Assembly (NCBI GenBank): GCA_014058405.1 | Contig: CP047423.1 | Location: 2,480,001-2,544,000, forward strand | Length of the DNA stretch: 64,000 bases | Direction: 5' to 3' | Source: Candidatus Nitrospira kreftii | GTDB taxonomy: Bacteria > Nitrospirota > Nitrospiria > Nitrospirales > Nitrospiraceae | Part shown: positions 53,954 to 62,876 of the stretch, in pieces | Numbering within the stretch: position 1 is the first letter of the stretch | Layout of the letters: the number at the start of each line of letters is the position of its first letter | The notes under the pieces: model-generated | The model's database searches: none | What the model was told of the DNA's origin: nothing | The model's input: only the letters and a program-made list of their open reading frames with translations | Translations under genes and position numbers: made by a program

Positions 53954-56900
53954 GGGATAGAACCTCCTTGATAATGCTCTCCTGGACTGCTGAACGGTCA
54001 TGAGGTATGGGTTGCGGCAGCACGATGGAAAACGTTGATCCACGTTGAGGTTGTGTCTGGACCGCAATTCTCCCGCCCATCGCCATCACGAGACTCTGGG
54101 AAACAGAGAGTCCCAGCCCCATCCCCTTCTGGTCTTTTTCGGTTTTGGTCGTAAAGAACGGGTCGAAGATATGTGGTAACAGTTCTGGCGCAATCCCGCT
54201 TCCCTCATCGGACACGTTGATCGTGACGATATCGTCTTCCTCCTCGACGCTCAGCCTGATCGTTCCCCCCTGACGCGACGAATCAATGGCGTTTTGCATC
54301 AAATTCACCAGTACTTGAAATAGATCGCTCGGGGACACCTCGAGTGTCATCGTCGGGCGCGACAGAGTCGCGACGAACGTTATCTCTCGCTGCAACAACT
54401 GCTTGGCAAAGAGCGCGTCCAGGTCACGGAGGAGCAGCTGCAGATGAACGGGTTCTACTCTGCTGGGTTCGTTACGATACAACTGATACATATTCCGCAC
54501 GATAGTGGCCACCCGGGAGATTTCCCGATCGATCATTCCGACGAATTCATAGTGGGGATGAGCCTGGTCCACGGCTTGCTTGACGAGGATGAAAGCATTC
54601 CGGATGCCAGCAATCGGATTATTGATCTCGTGAGCGACCGCGGCGGCCATCTGACCGACGGCAGCGAGTTTTTCTGTCTGTGCTCGTTGTGATTCCAGCT
54701 TGGCGATTTCAGCTGTTCGTTCCGCGACCTGGCGCTCGAGTTCTTCCAGATGGCGCGCCTTTTCCTCTTCGAGCTGCTTGCGCACGGTGATGTCGCGGCC
54801 GGCCACGAGTCGGACCTCCTTCCCGCGATGGCAACAGGGTCTGATCACAATCTCACCGGGAAACGTTGAGCCGTCTTTACGGCGACCGATGGCTTCATAC
54901 GGTCCAGTCACGCCGTTCCGCATATTGGACAGGACCAGATCCCGAGATTCATCGGCAACGAGGTCAAAGATAGATCGGCCGACGAGTTCGCCCGGTTCAT
55001 ATCCGAATATTCGTTCCAAACCGGCATTCACCTCAAGCAAGATACCCTGATCATGAACGGCGATGCCGTCGAACGTGGCTTCCGTCAATAGCTTGTATCG
55101 GAGCTTGCTCTCAAGTACGGCCTCTTCCGCCTGCTTGCGCTCGGTAATATCGCGGACGATGGCATAGTCAAGTTCCTGTCCGTTGTGTTCGAGATAGTTC
55201 GCGACCACCTCCACTGGATAAATCTCTCCGGACTTACTACGATGCCTGGTTTCAATGAAGAGCTGACCGTCAGACCTCAGCTTGTCCCACATCTCGTCCC
55301 ATACCGTCGATGGAAAATCTAAATCAATGTCCGTCATCGACAGCGTCAGAAGTTCTCCCTTGGTATAGCCTAGTCGAGCGCAGGCGGACTCATTGACGTC
55401 GATAACGTATCCGTTCGAATCAATGACAAAGATCTGGTCGGCGGCATGATCGAACGCATACTGGGTTCGTTGTAGCCGGTCTTCCACCCGTTTTCGTTGG
55501 ACAATCTCTTCTTCGAGGGCGTGATTGGCTGTGGCCAACTGCTTTGTCCGTTCCGTGACCCGCTGCTCAAGTTCCGCATGAGCTTTCCAGATCGCCTCTT
55601 CAGCTTGTCTGCGTTCCGTCACATCGGAAATGCTACCAACCATGCGCACCGGACGACCGGACGCATCCCACACTGCCTGGCCTCGATCCCGGAACCAGCG
55701 GTAACTCCCATCCTGTATCCTCACCCGTATTTCGACATCGTAGGGCTCATGCGTGTCGAGATGATGCCGCGTCGCTTGGTGTACCCACTCGGCATCATCT
55801 GGATGTACCAGCGAAATCCACGTGTCATAGGTGGGGATGAAGGCGCTGCGCTCAAGCCCGATAAGTTCAAGGTGGCGGTCGGACCAATACTGTTCTCCTG
55901 TCAGAATATTCCAATCCCAGATCCCGTCGTTGCTGGCTCTCACAGCTAATTCAAACCGTTCTTGACTTGCGCGTAACGCTTCGTCTACCCGCTTCCGTTC
56001 GGTAATGTCCTCGTATACGCCCAGCACACCGATCACACACTCCCGCTCATCACGCAACGGCACTTTAGACGTTCGCAACCAAATCAGCTTGCCGTCCTGC
56101 GTGGTTCCCGGTTCCTCGAAATCTAGTTTGGCACAACCGGATTCCATTACCTGACGATCATCGGCCTGGTATATTGCCGCCTGTTTATGCCATATCAGAT
56201 CATCATCGGTCTTGCCCACAATCTCCTGAACATCAGCACACCCCGCATCAAGAGCAAAATTCTGATTACATCCGAGAAAGCGCGATTCGCGATCTTTCCA
56301 GAATACACGGATCGGAGTGGTGTGCAGCACAGACTGCAAAAGCGTCAAGGAGCGATGCGCCGCCTCTTCCACCTCTTTGCGTTTGCTGATGTCACGGACA
56401 AAGGCGCAGTGGAACTCGTGACCGCCATAGGCCAGGAACGCCACTCGAATATCGATGGGAATCCACCGCCCCTCTTTCGTCAGATGGCCCGTCTCCAGAG
56501 ACATCACCTTCTTGTCTCTCACCTCCGCCCACCACCCAGGCCATACCTCCGCCGGAAAGTCCGGATTCAGATCATGGACCGTCATGCGCAAGAATTCCTC
56601 TTTGGTATAGCCCAGCATCGCACTCGCCGCGTCGTTGGTATACAAAATTCTCGCTTGATGATCGATCCAGTAGACTGCATCCACCGCTTGATCCATGGCA
56701 AACTGTGTGCGCAGGAGGCTCTCCTGCACCCGCTTCCGCTCACTGATGTCAATCGCCATACCACCCAGCAATTCACGCCGTGCCACGTCGAGGGGGAATT
56801 TACTGACGAGCCAATGCTGGAGCGTGCCGTCTGAAGTCGGCAGAGCTTCTTCACTCTCAAGAGTCTGACCCGATGCAAGCACCGCCTGATCGATCTGGGA

Positions 56901-58658
56901 GAGCCGGGTTGCGATATCCGTCGGCATAAAGTCAAACACCGTCTTACCGATTATGTCTCCCCTCGGCATGCCCGACAGCGTTTCGAACTGTGAATTCCCA
57001 TAGATATAGCGCCCATCCGTATCCTTGATGAACGTGACCGCCGGACTATGACGCATGAAGGCCTGGAATCGTGCCTCGCTTTCCTTCACTGCTTCCATCA
57101 TGCGCGCATGTTCGACTGCGAGTGCCGCAATGGAGCTGACTCGCTCCACGATCTTTAGGTCGCTCGTTTGCGGCTCACGCGGCCGTTGATGATAGACGGC
57201 AAATGTACCGAGGAGTGTGCCGGAGGAACTGAGAATCGGATGCGACCAACAGGATCTGAGCCCATGCGCGAGGGCAATCTGGGCATAATTTCTCCACAGA
57301 GGATCAGTTGAGATATTGTTCGCGAGCGAGGGTTTTGCGAAGTACGCTGCGCTTCCGCATGACCCATCCGTCGGACCGATAGGAATCCTGTCGAACTCTC
57401 GGTTGTACTCATCCGATAGACTGGGCGCCGCGGCAGATAATAGATGCGTTCCACCTTTGTCGGTAAGCATAACGGAGCAGAGCATGGAAGGGGCGAGACT
57501 CTCGACTGACCGGCATACAAACGCCAATACATCCTTGAGCTGTTCTCCTTTCGCAACAAGCTCCAACACCCGCTTTTCCACATCTTGAAGCGCGTCTTCC
57601 CGTTTACGCTCGGTAATATCCGTATGAGATCCGGCCATACGGATGGGGCGGCCGGCGATGTCACGGATCACGATTCCACAGGCATTGATCCAGCAATAGC
57701 CTCCATCCTTTCTGCGAAGGCGAAACTCGATGTCGTACCGTTCTGCTCTCCCCTCAAGGTAGTCGGACAGGTGGGACAGAACTCGATCACGATCTTCTGG
57801 GTGTAAACGAGATTCCCATTCCTTATAGGCATTAGAAACTTCGTGGTCTTCATAGCCAAGAATCGCTTTCCACCGAGGCGAAAGGTAGGCTTCGTTGGTT
57901 GTGAGATTCCAATCCCAGATGCCTTCGTTCGCTCCCTGTACAGCGGCCCGAAACCGATCCTCGCTTTGACGCAACGCGTCTTCGGCTTCCGCTCTAAGCC
58001 GACGGTTACGGAAGCCTTCCAATAATTGGGCACATGTGGACAGGAATGGTTCTAGATATGTGATTCCTGCCTCGTCATATCCACCCGAGCGATTCGCGAT
58101 CCCAATCACACCGATCAACTGCTTACCCCGATAGATCGGTAGACCCATAAGCGCGTGCACGGAGGAATGGCCGAGGAGAAACCCACTTGCGGTTGGATCG
58201 TTCACGATGAATGGCTGACCGGTCGTCATCACCTGTCCACACAGCGCCTTGAGATTCGTGCGCTCCGGATTCGCCGACTGCTGATCCAGCAACGCCTTCG
58301 AATCCTCACTCCGGGCGGGATCCGTGATGGCATATGTTCGCAAGTACGGTTTCTGATCCGTATCTCGGGACACTTCGCCGATACACCCATATTCGCTTCC
58401 TGTGAGTCTCAAGATCTCTTGCAGCATCACGTCATAGACCGAGTCCGGCTCCGCCTCATCGATGAAAAGAGACTGTACCCGGCTTATCGCAAGTAATAGC
58501 CGTTCAGATGACTGCTCGCTCTGCCGAAACTCTGTGGGCTTCTGTTGTCGAAGAGAGGTGGCATCGGATCGTTGCCCGGTTCGCGAGGTCTCCTCCGGTT
58601 CGCATTCGTTTTGATCCCTATCTGTAACGTGTCCGATATTGTCTGCGTGATCAGTCAC
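53943..58658 (-). CDS. giant soluble multi-PAS/GAF sensor histidine kinase
   Basis: The 1571-residue protein has a GAF-type domain (about 50-230), a PAS domain (~235-355), a second GAF (~365-520) and then roughly six PAS domains in tandem (~520-1320), each typically ending in DITERKR. A HisKA region with VGQMAAAVAHEINNPIAGIR (His acceptor) and a HATPase with DEGSGIAPELLPHIFDPFFT and GMGLGLSVSQ complete it. No membrane helix is seen, so it is cytoplasmic and integrates many internal signals. It overlaps its response regulator gene. Domain borders are rough. Confidence 0.93.
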   Translation of the reverse strand: MTDHADNIGHVTDRDQNECEPEETSRTGQRSDATSLRQQKPTEFRQSEQSSERLLLAISRVQSLFIDEAEPDSVYDVMLQEILRLTGSEYGCIGEVSRDTDQKPYLRTYAITDPARSEDSKALLDQQSANPERTNLKALCGQVMTTGQPFIVNDPTASGFLLGHSSVHALMGLPIYRGKQLIGVIGIANRSGGYDEAGITYLEPFLSTCAQLLEGFRNRRLRAEAEDALRQSEDRFRAAVQGANEGIWDWNLTTNEAYLSPRWKAILGYEDHEVSNAYKEWESRLHPEDRDRVLSHLSDYLEGRAERYDIEFRLRRKDGGYCWINACGIVIRDIAGRPIRMAGSHTDITERKREDALQDVEKRVLELVAKGEQLKDVLAFVCRSVESLAPSMLCSVMLTDKGGTHLLSAAAPSLSDEYNREFDRIPIGPTDGSCGSAAYFAKPSLANNISTDPLWRNYAQIALAHGLRSCWSHPILSSSGTLLGTFAVYHQRPREPQTSDLKIVERVSSIAALAVEHARMMEAVKESEARFQAFMRHSPAVTFIKDTDGRYIYGNSQFETLSGMPRGDIIGKTVFDFMPTDIATRLSQIDQAVLASGQTLESEEALPTSDGTLQHWLVSKFPLDVARRELLGGMAIDISERKRVQESLLRTQFAMDQAVDAVYWIDHQARILYTNDAASAMLGYTKEEFLRMTVHDLNPDFPAEVWPGWWAEVRDKKVMSLETGHLTKEGRWIPIDIRVAFLAYGGHEFHCAFVRDISKRKEVEEAAHRSLTLLQSVLHTTPIRVFWKDRESRFLGCNQNFALDAGCADVQEIVGKTDDDLIWHKQAAIYQADDRQVMESGCAKLDFEEPGTTQDGKLIWLRTSKVPLRDERECVIGVLGVYEDITERKRVDEALRASQERFELAVRASNDGIWDWNILTGEQYWSDRHLELIGLERSAFIPTYDTWISLVHPDDAEWVHQATRHHLDTHEPYDVEIRVRIQDGSYRWFRDRGQAVWDASGRPVRMVGSISDVTERRQAEEAIWKAHAELEQRVTERTKQLATANHALEEEIVQRKRVEDRLQRTQYAFDHAADQIFVIDSNGYVIDVNESACARLGYTKGELLTLSMTDIDLDFPSTVWDEMWDKLRSDGQLFIETRHRSKSGEIYPVEVVANYLEHNGQELDYAIVRDITERKQAEEAVLESKLRYKLLTEATFDGIAVHDQGILLEVNAGLERIFGYEPGELVGRSIFDLVADESRDLVLSNMRNGVTGPYEAIGRRKDGSTFPGEIVIRPCCHRGKEVRLVAGRDITVRKQLEEEKARHLEELERQVAERTAEIAKLESQRAQTEKLAAVGQMAAAVAHEINNPIAGIRNAFILVKQAVDQAHPHYEFVGMIDREISRVATIVRNMYQLYRNEPSRVEPVHLQLLLRDLDALFAKQLLQREITFVATLSRPTMTLEVSPSDLFQVLVNLMQNAIDSSRQGGTIRLSVEEEDDIVTINVSDEGSGIAPELLPHIFDPFFTTKTEKDQKGMGLGLSVSQSLVMAMGGRIAVQTQPQRGSTFSIVLPQPIPHDRSAVQESIIKEVLSHEH

Positions 58659-58822
58659 TCAAGAGACTCCCCAAGACATACTGTCCATGAAAGCAAGGAT
58701 GTTTTGAACCGTGTGCGCACCATCCTTCTTGCTGCAGCGACAAACCCCGCACCAACGGGGTGGTAGGATGGCACTTCCATGAAGGGGTCGATAGGGGGAT
58801 TCCGGCCAGGGACAGGAGAGAC

Positions 58823-58846
58823 CCCCTGTGACGATCGTCACAGGGG
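58823..58846. promoter_or_regulatory. 24-bp perfect palindrome upstream of the kinase gene
   Basis: CCCCTGTGACGA and its exact complement TCGTCACAGGGG join without a loop. It lies about 165 bp upstream of the kinase start, in a 350-bp gap with no gene that also has a CCCCG/CGGGG hairpin (58745-58760). Position fits an operator; a bidirectional terminator is the other option. Confidence 0.5.
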
Positions 58847-59007
58847 CTAGGAAGTATCGCCTGACCCACTCAGACCTCTTTAGAATTCATAAGGAGTCCA
58901 TACTATTTACGCGGTATGAACGGCGCTGTCCATAGGGTCTTACGGCATCATGAAATTCCCCTATGGTAGACAAGAGCAGAAGAAGGATCTCGACTCGCGC
59001 CTCACAG

Positions 59008-59465
59008 GGACGTGTAAGATTAACTGTGTAACCGGTTATCATGCTTCTGCCAGAGAGGCGGGAGGGGTTGATGACCAAGCACGACACAAGAACGGATGCG
59101 TTGCTGGATGACTTATTGAAGGGCTGTGCGTCTCCGGAAGAGATTCTTGGCGAGCATGGATTACTGAAAGGCCTCACGAAACGGTTGGTGGAACGAGCGC
59201 TGGCCGCTGAATTGACTACCTACTTGGGTATGCGCCTCATGCCCGCTTGCCGTCGAAATCAGACAATGCTCGGAATGGCAGTAGTCCGAAGACGGTCCAG
59301 ACCGAGCAAGGCCCGATCGACCTGGCGGTGCCGCGCGATCGGGCGGGCACGTGTGAACCGACCGTGGTCAAGAAACGGCATCGGCGGCTTAAGGGGTTTG
59401 ATGATAAGGTGCTGGCTCTCTATGCCCATGGGCCCACTACACGGGAAATAGCCCCGTTCCTCTGC
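59008..59465 (+). mobile_element. IS256-family remnant
   Basis: An IS256-type left end (GGACGTGTAAGATTAACTGT from 59008) leads into a broken transposase gene that stops matching at about 59450. No right end was found, so most of the element is lost. The remaining gap to the second receptor gene (59466-59696) holds a heptad repeat and no gene. Confidence 0.75.
59071..59450 (+). pseudogene. IS256-family transposase fragment, frameshifted
   Basis: The first frame reads MTKHDTRTDALLDDLLKGCA and KGLTKRLVERALAAELTTYL, then shifts near 59235. The second frame continues GYAPHARLPSKSDNARNGSS, DLAVPRDRAGTCEPTVVKKR and GFDDKVLALYAHGPTTREI. A missing G in a GGGG run explains the shift. The catalytic DDE domain is absent. 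The gene is dead. Confidence 0.88.
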
Positions 59466-59639
59466 CGTGCTACGCTTGTCAAAAAATCGCTTGGTTGGGG
59501 CAGACCGGGAGACAAGCATCGCAGGCAATACAGCTGTTATTGATCATCAGCGCCATGGCGGCCACCCGTGAACGACCTGCTCGACCAGGATATGCCCCTC
59601 CCAGCCCGCATTCTGCACGATGATTCGTTGTGCAGCGTT

Positions 59640-59698
59640 TCGAGTTTCATGTTGTTGGAGGACCGCTTCCCTCAACTTAAAACTTGAAACACGAAACT
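59640..59698. repeat. solo heptad inverted repeat, GAAAC type
   Basis: Units TCGAGTTTC, ATGTTGT on the left face CTTAAAACTTGAAAC and ACGAAACT on the right, directly beyond the 3' end of the second receptor gene. The TAA-type stop region of that gene adjoins the repeat. Confidence 0.72.
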
Positions 59699-62135
59699 AA
59701 AATTCCTCAAAGTCCTCATCCGTCCGGCGGCGGGCCTTGCCGTTATCCGCCTGCATGGCTGCGGGCAGGCCGGAAGCGACCCTGGCCATAGGGACTTTCG
59801 TCAGAGCCGCCTTATGAGCGCTACCCCGGCCCTTCTCCATCGGAGGAACAGATATGTGCGCTTGAACCGATGGCTCGCCCCTCCCAACGTAGGCGTCATG
59901 CACCGCCTGCGCCACACACTTCCTGAGACTGTCGACCCCCGGCATCGCGGCTCGCTCCGCTTCTGTCGCCTGAAGGTTGAACTTCATCACCCGCTGAAGG
60001 AGAACCTGCGCCTGGGTTTGGAGAGATCGGCTCGCGCTGGTGGTTTCTTCCACGAGCTCGGCATTCTGCTGCGTGGTCCCATCCATCGACATGACCGCCT
60101 TGTTCACTTGATCGATCCCGACCGCCTGCTCCTGCGACGCCGCACTGATCTCCGCAATGATGTCCGTCACCCGCTTGACGGCCGTCACAATCTCCTCCAG
60201 TGTCTTTCCGGATTGGTTCACCAGCTCGCTGCCGTCCATCACCCGTTGGATCGACTCGTTGATCAGCCCCTTGATCTCCTTCGCCGCCGTGGCCGATCGT
60301 TGCGCCAGGTTCCGCACCTCCGCCGCCACCACGGCAAACCCTCGCCCATGTTCGCCCGCCCGTGCCGCTTCCACTGCCGCATTCAACGCCAACAAATTGG
60401 TCTGGAAGGCGATCTCGTCGATCACGGTGATGATGTCGGCGATCTTCTTGCTGCTCTTATTGATCTCCCCCATCGCATCGACGGCCTTCTTGGTCACCGC
60501 CCCGCCTTTGTCTGCCGTGTTGCGAGCCGCGATGGCCAGTTGATTGGCCTGCTTGGCATTGTCGGCATTTTGTTTCACGGTGCTGGTCATCTCTTCCATC
60601 GAGGCACTGGTCTCTTCCAGCGCTGAGGCCTGCTCGCTGGTCCGCTGGGAGAGATCTTCATTCCCCTTGGCAATATGTTCGGACCCATCCAACACGCTTT
60701 CGACCGCTTCCCGAACCACCCAGAAGGTCTGTGACATGTTATAGACCACGGAATTGATGCTGGTCTTGATCTTTTCAAACTCACCCTGGTAGGTGCCGGT
60801 CATTTCCTGGGTCAGGTCGTTGGCCGCCAAGCCCGCCAACACCCGCTGCGCCTCATCGAGCGGTGTCACCACCGAATCAAGCAAACGATTGACGCTTTCC
60901 GTAAAATCCTTCGACGCGCCGGTAAATTCCTCGGTCTTGATCCGCTTCGACAACTGCCCGGCTGCCGCCGCCTCCATCAGCGTTTCGACTTGGTTCTGAG
61001 CCCGCTTTTGGCCCGTGATGTCGGTGGCGAGCACCACCACCTTGAACGGCCGCCCCATTTCGTCTGCTACCGGACAGTAGGCGGCCTGAGACCAGACTTC
61101 TTTGCCCCCCTTGCCGATCCGGCGGTAGACGCCCATGTCCGCCTCACCCCGGTTCAATTTCTGCCAAAAGGCGGCATACTCGCCGGTGCTTGTATAGGCA
61201 GGATCGCAGAACATCCGGTGATGCCGGCCCTTGAACTCATCAAGCGTGTACCCCAAGGTCTTGAGGGCATTCTCGTTGGCCGTGATGACCGTTCCGTCGA
61301 GGTTGAACTCGATGGTGGCATATATCCGGTTGATCGCATCGAGAACCCCCTTCGCATTCTGCCGAGCGATCTCCTGCTCGGTGATGTCGTACCGGACGCC
61401 CAAGTACTTACGGGGCTTGCCCGTCCGTTTGTCGACGAACGGCGCGATGCACGCGTCCACATAGTAGGGGGTCCCATCCTTCGCGCGGTTCTTGATGACC
61501 CCGCGATAGATTTGTCCCCGGCCGATCGTGGCCCACATCTGCTTGAACACCTCTTTCGGCATGTCCGGATGGCGGGTGGTATTGTGCCCGTGGCCGATCA
61601 ATTCTTCCTTCGGATACTTGGACACTTGGAGGAATTTGTCATTCGCGGTGACGATGTCGCCCTTGAGATCGGATTCCGAGACGATGCTGGTGGTATTCAT
61701 GATATCGACACGCACCTTAAGTTCGTCGCGGAGATCTTCCAGTTCCTGTCGCTGGGCGGTGATGTCGGTGGCGAAGAGCACGATCTTGACCGGCGCCTTC
61801 CAACGACTGAGCACCGGCACATAGGAGGCCTGAATCCACATCTCCTTCCCTCCCTTGCCCAGCCATTTATAGGGGCCCGATTCCGCCTCGCCGCCCTTCA
61901 GCTTGGCCCAGAAGGCCTGATACTCGGGGCCGCTCGCATAGACCGCCTCGCAGAACATCCGATGGTGCTGCCCCTTGATCTCGGCCGGCTGATAGCCGAC
62001 CATGGCGAGGAAATTGTCATTGGCGGTGATCACCGTCCCGTCCAACTTGAATTCGATAACGGCCTGCACACGGCTTATCGCATTCGCAAGCGCAATGCGT
62101 TCACGGACACTTGGTCGCCAGGCGAGAGCAAACAT
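59697..62135 (-). CDS. soluble PAS-containing chemoreceptor
   Basis: The 812-residue protein has no membrane helix. It begins with three PAS domains (about 20-135, 145-270 and 270-390; cores [60 protein letters not shown]) and ends with a signalling domain ([20 protein letters not shown]). The tail ends DEDFEEF, again a CheR/CheB tether-like motif. It is closely related to the first receptor in its PAS and tip sequences, so the pair arose by duplication. It should report intracellular state to CheA. Confidence 0.93.
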   Translation of the reverse strand: MFALAWRPSVRERIALANAISRVQAVIEFKLDGTVITANDNFLAMVGYQPAEIKGQHHRMFCEAVYASGPEYQAFWAKLKGGEAESGPYKWLGKGGKEMWIQASYVPVLSRWKAPVKIVLFATDITAQRQELEDLRDELKVRVDIMNTTSIVSESDLKGDIVTANDKFLQVSKYPKEELIGHGHNTTRHPDMPKEVFKQMWATIGRGQIYRGVIKNRAKDGTPYYVDACIAPFVDKRTGKPRKYLGVRYDITEQEIARQNAKGVLDAINRIYATIEFNLDGTVITANENALKTLGYTLDEFKGRHHRMFCDPAYTSTGEYAAFWQKLNRGEADMGVYRRIGKGGKEVWSQAAYCPVADEMGRPFKVVVLATDITGQKRAQNQVETLMEAAAAGQLSKRIKTEEFTGASKDFTESVNRLLDSVVTPLDEAQRVLAGLAANDLTQEMTGTYQGEFEKIKTSINSVVYNMSQTFWVVREAVESVLDGSEHIAKGNEDLSQRTSEQASALEETSASMEEMTSTVKQNADNAKQANQLAIAARNTADKGGAVTKKAVDAMGEINKSSKKIADIITVIDEIAFQTNLLALNAAVEAARAGEHGRGFAVVAAEVRNLAQRSATAAKEIKGLINESIQRVMDGSELVNQSGKTLEEIVTAVKRVTDIIAEISAASQEQAVGIDQVNKAVMSMDGTTQQNAELVEETTSASRSLQTQAQVLLQRVMKFNLQATEAERAAMPGVDSLRKCVAQAVHDAYVGRGEPSVQAHISVPPMEKGRGSAHKAALTKVPMARVASGLPAAMQADNGKARRRTDEDFEEF

Positions 62136-62184
62136 GCATTTTCCCCCCTTTTATTTGGATCGACTCAGGCGGCGAGCGACAATG

Positions 62185-62232
62185 TGTGAAGCGTATCTCG
62201 TTTCCGGATTCGGCCGCTACGCGCCTCACGCC
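62185..62232. repeat. degenerate heptad repeat, GAAGC type
   Basis: GTGTGAAGCG, TATCTCG and a partly inverted GCGCCTCACG lie between the receptor start and the cheW stop and run into the last codons of cheW. Weaker than the other copies. Confidence 0.5.
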
Positions 62233-62747
62233 GCCGCCGGCGCCACGGATTCATTCTGTCTGTCTTCGTCGGACAGTAAACGATCCATGTCCAGAAGCGC
62301 CACGAGCTTGTCCCCGGATTTCCCGATCCCGCTCAGGAAACTCACATCCATCTTGGCGCCGAATTGCGGCGGAGCTTGGATATCCTTTTTATCGATATTG
62401 AGCACATCCGACACCGAATCTACGACCAATCCCATGATCTTTTCCTTCACAACCACCACAATAATCACGGTAAACATCGTATAGTCGATCATCGGCATGT
62501 CGAACTTCGTTCGCAGTTCGACAATCGGCACGATGGTTCCGCGCAGGTTCAGGACGCCTTTAATGTCCGGCGGGGTGTTGGGAATTTTCGTGACGGCAGT
62601 GTAGCCTTTAATTTCTTGCACGCGGAGGATATCGACCCCGTACAGCTCTTCACCCAAATTGAACGTCAAGAACTGGCTGCCGTCGGTGCTCAGCCCGATC
62701 TGTTGATTCAGTTCTTTGGTGGCAGTTTCAAATGCAGCTGCGGCCAT
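62226..62747 (-). CDS. cheW: chemotaxis coupling protein CheW
   Basis: The 173-residue protein (MAAAAFETATKELNQQIGLS) has the CheW fold: FLTFNLGEELYGVDILRVQE, IPNTPPDIKGVLNLRGTIVP and LVVDSVSDVLNI. It links chemoreceptors to CheA. The start at 62747 has an excellent GGAGGACC just upstream; the frame opens further only into repeat sequence. It follows cheA by about 130 bp. Confidence 0.95.
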   Translation of the reverse strand: MAAAAFETATKELNQQIGLSTDGSQFLTFNLGEELYGVDILRVQEIKGYTAVTKIPNTPPDIKGVLNLRGTIVPIVELRTKFDMPMIDYTMFTVIIVVVVKEKIMGLVVDSVSDVLNIDKKDIQAPPQFGAKMDVSFLSGIGKSGDKLVALLDMDRLLSDEDRQNESVAPAAA

Positions 62748-62758
62748 GGGGTCCTCCT

Positions 62759-62875
62759 TCGTGAAGCGTCGGTCGTCCGGCCTTGCAGTTTCTGGTTTCA
62801 TGTTTCAGGTTTCATGATGGGCTCTTCGGACTACTGCAATTCAAAGGGCGAACCTGAAACTGAGGCGCTTCGCGC
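62759..62875. repeat. mixed heptad repeat between cheA and cheW
   Basis: CGTGAAGCGT at the left, then GTTTCTG, GTTTCAT, GTTTCAG, GTTTCAT (GAAAC type, inverted), and GAACCTGAAACTGAGGCGCTT, CGCGCCTCAC at the right. Both flavours of the repeat occur together here. Confidence 0.7.
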
Positions 62876-62876
62876 C

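Noticed and set aside
38675..62875. Heptad arrays as CRISPR arrays
   Set aside because: The period is 7 bp with no spacers of constant length and the arms are inverted, unlike CRISPR repeat-spacer units. No cas gene was seen.
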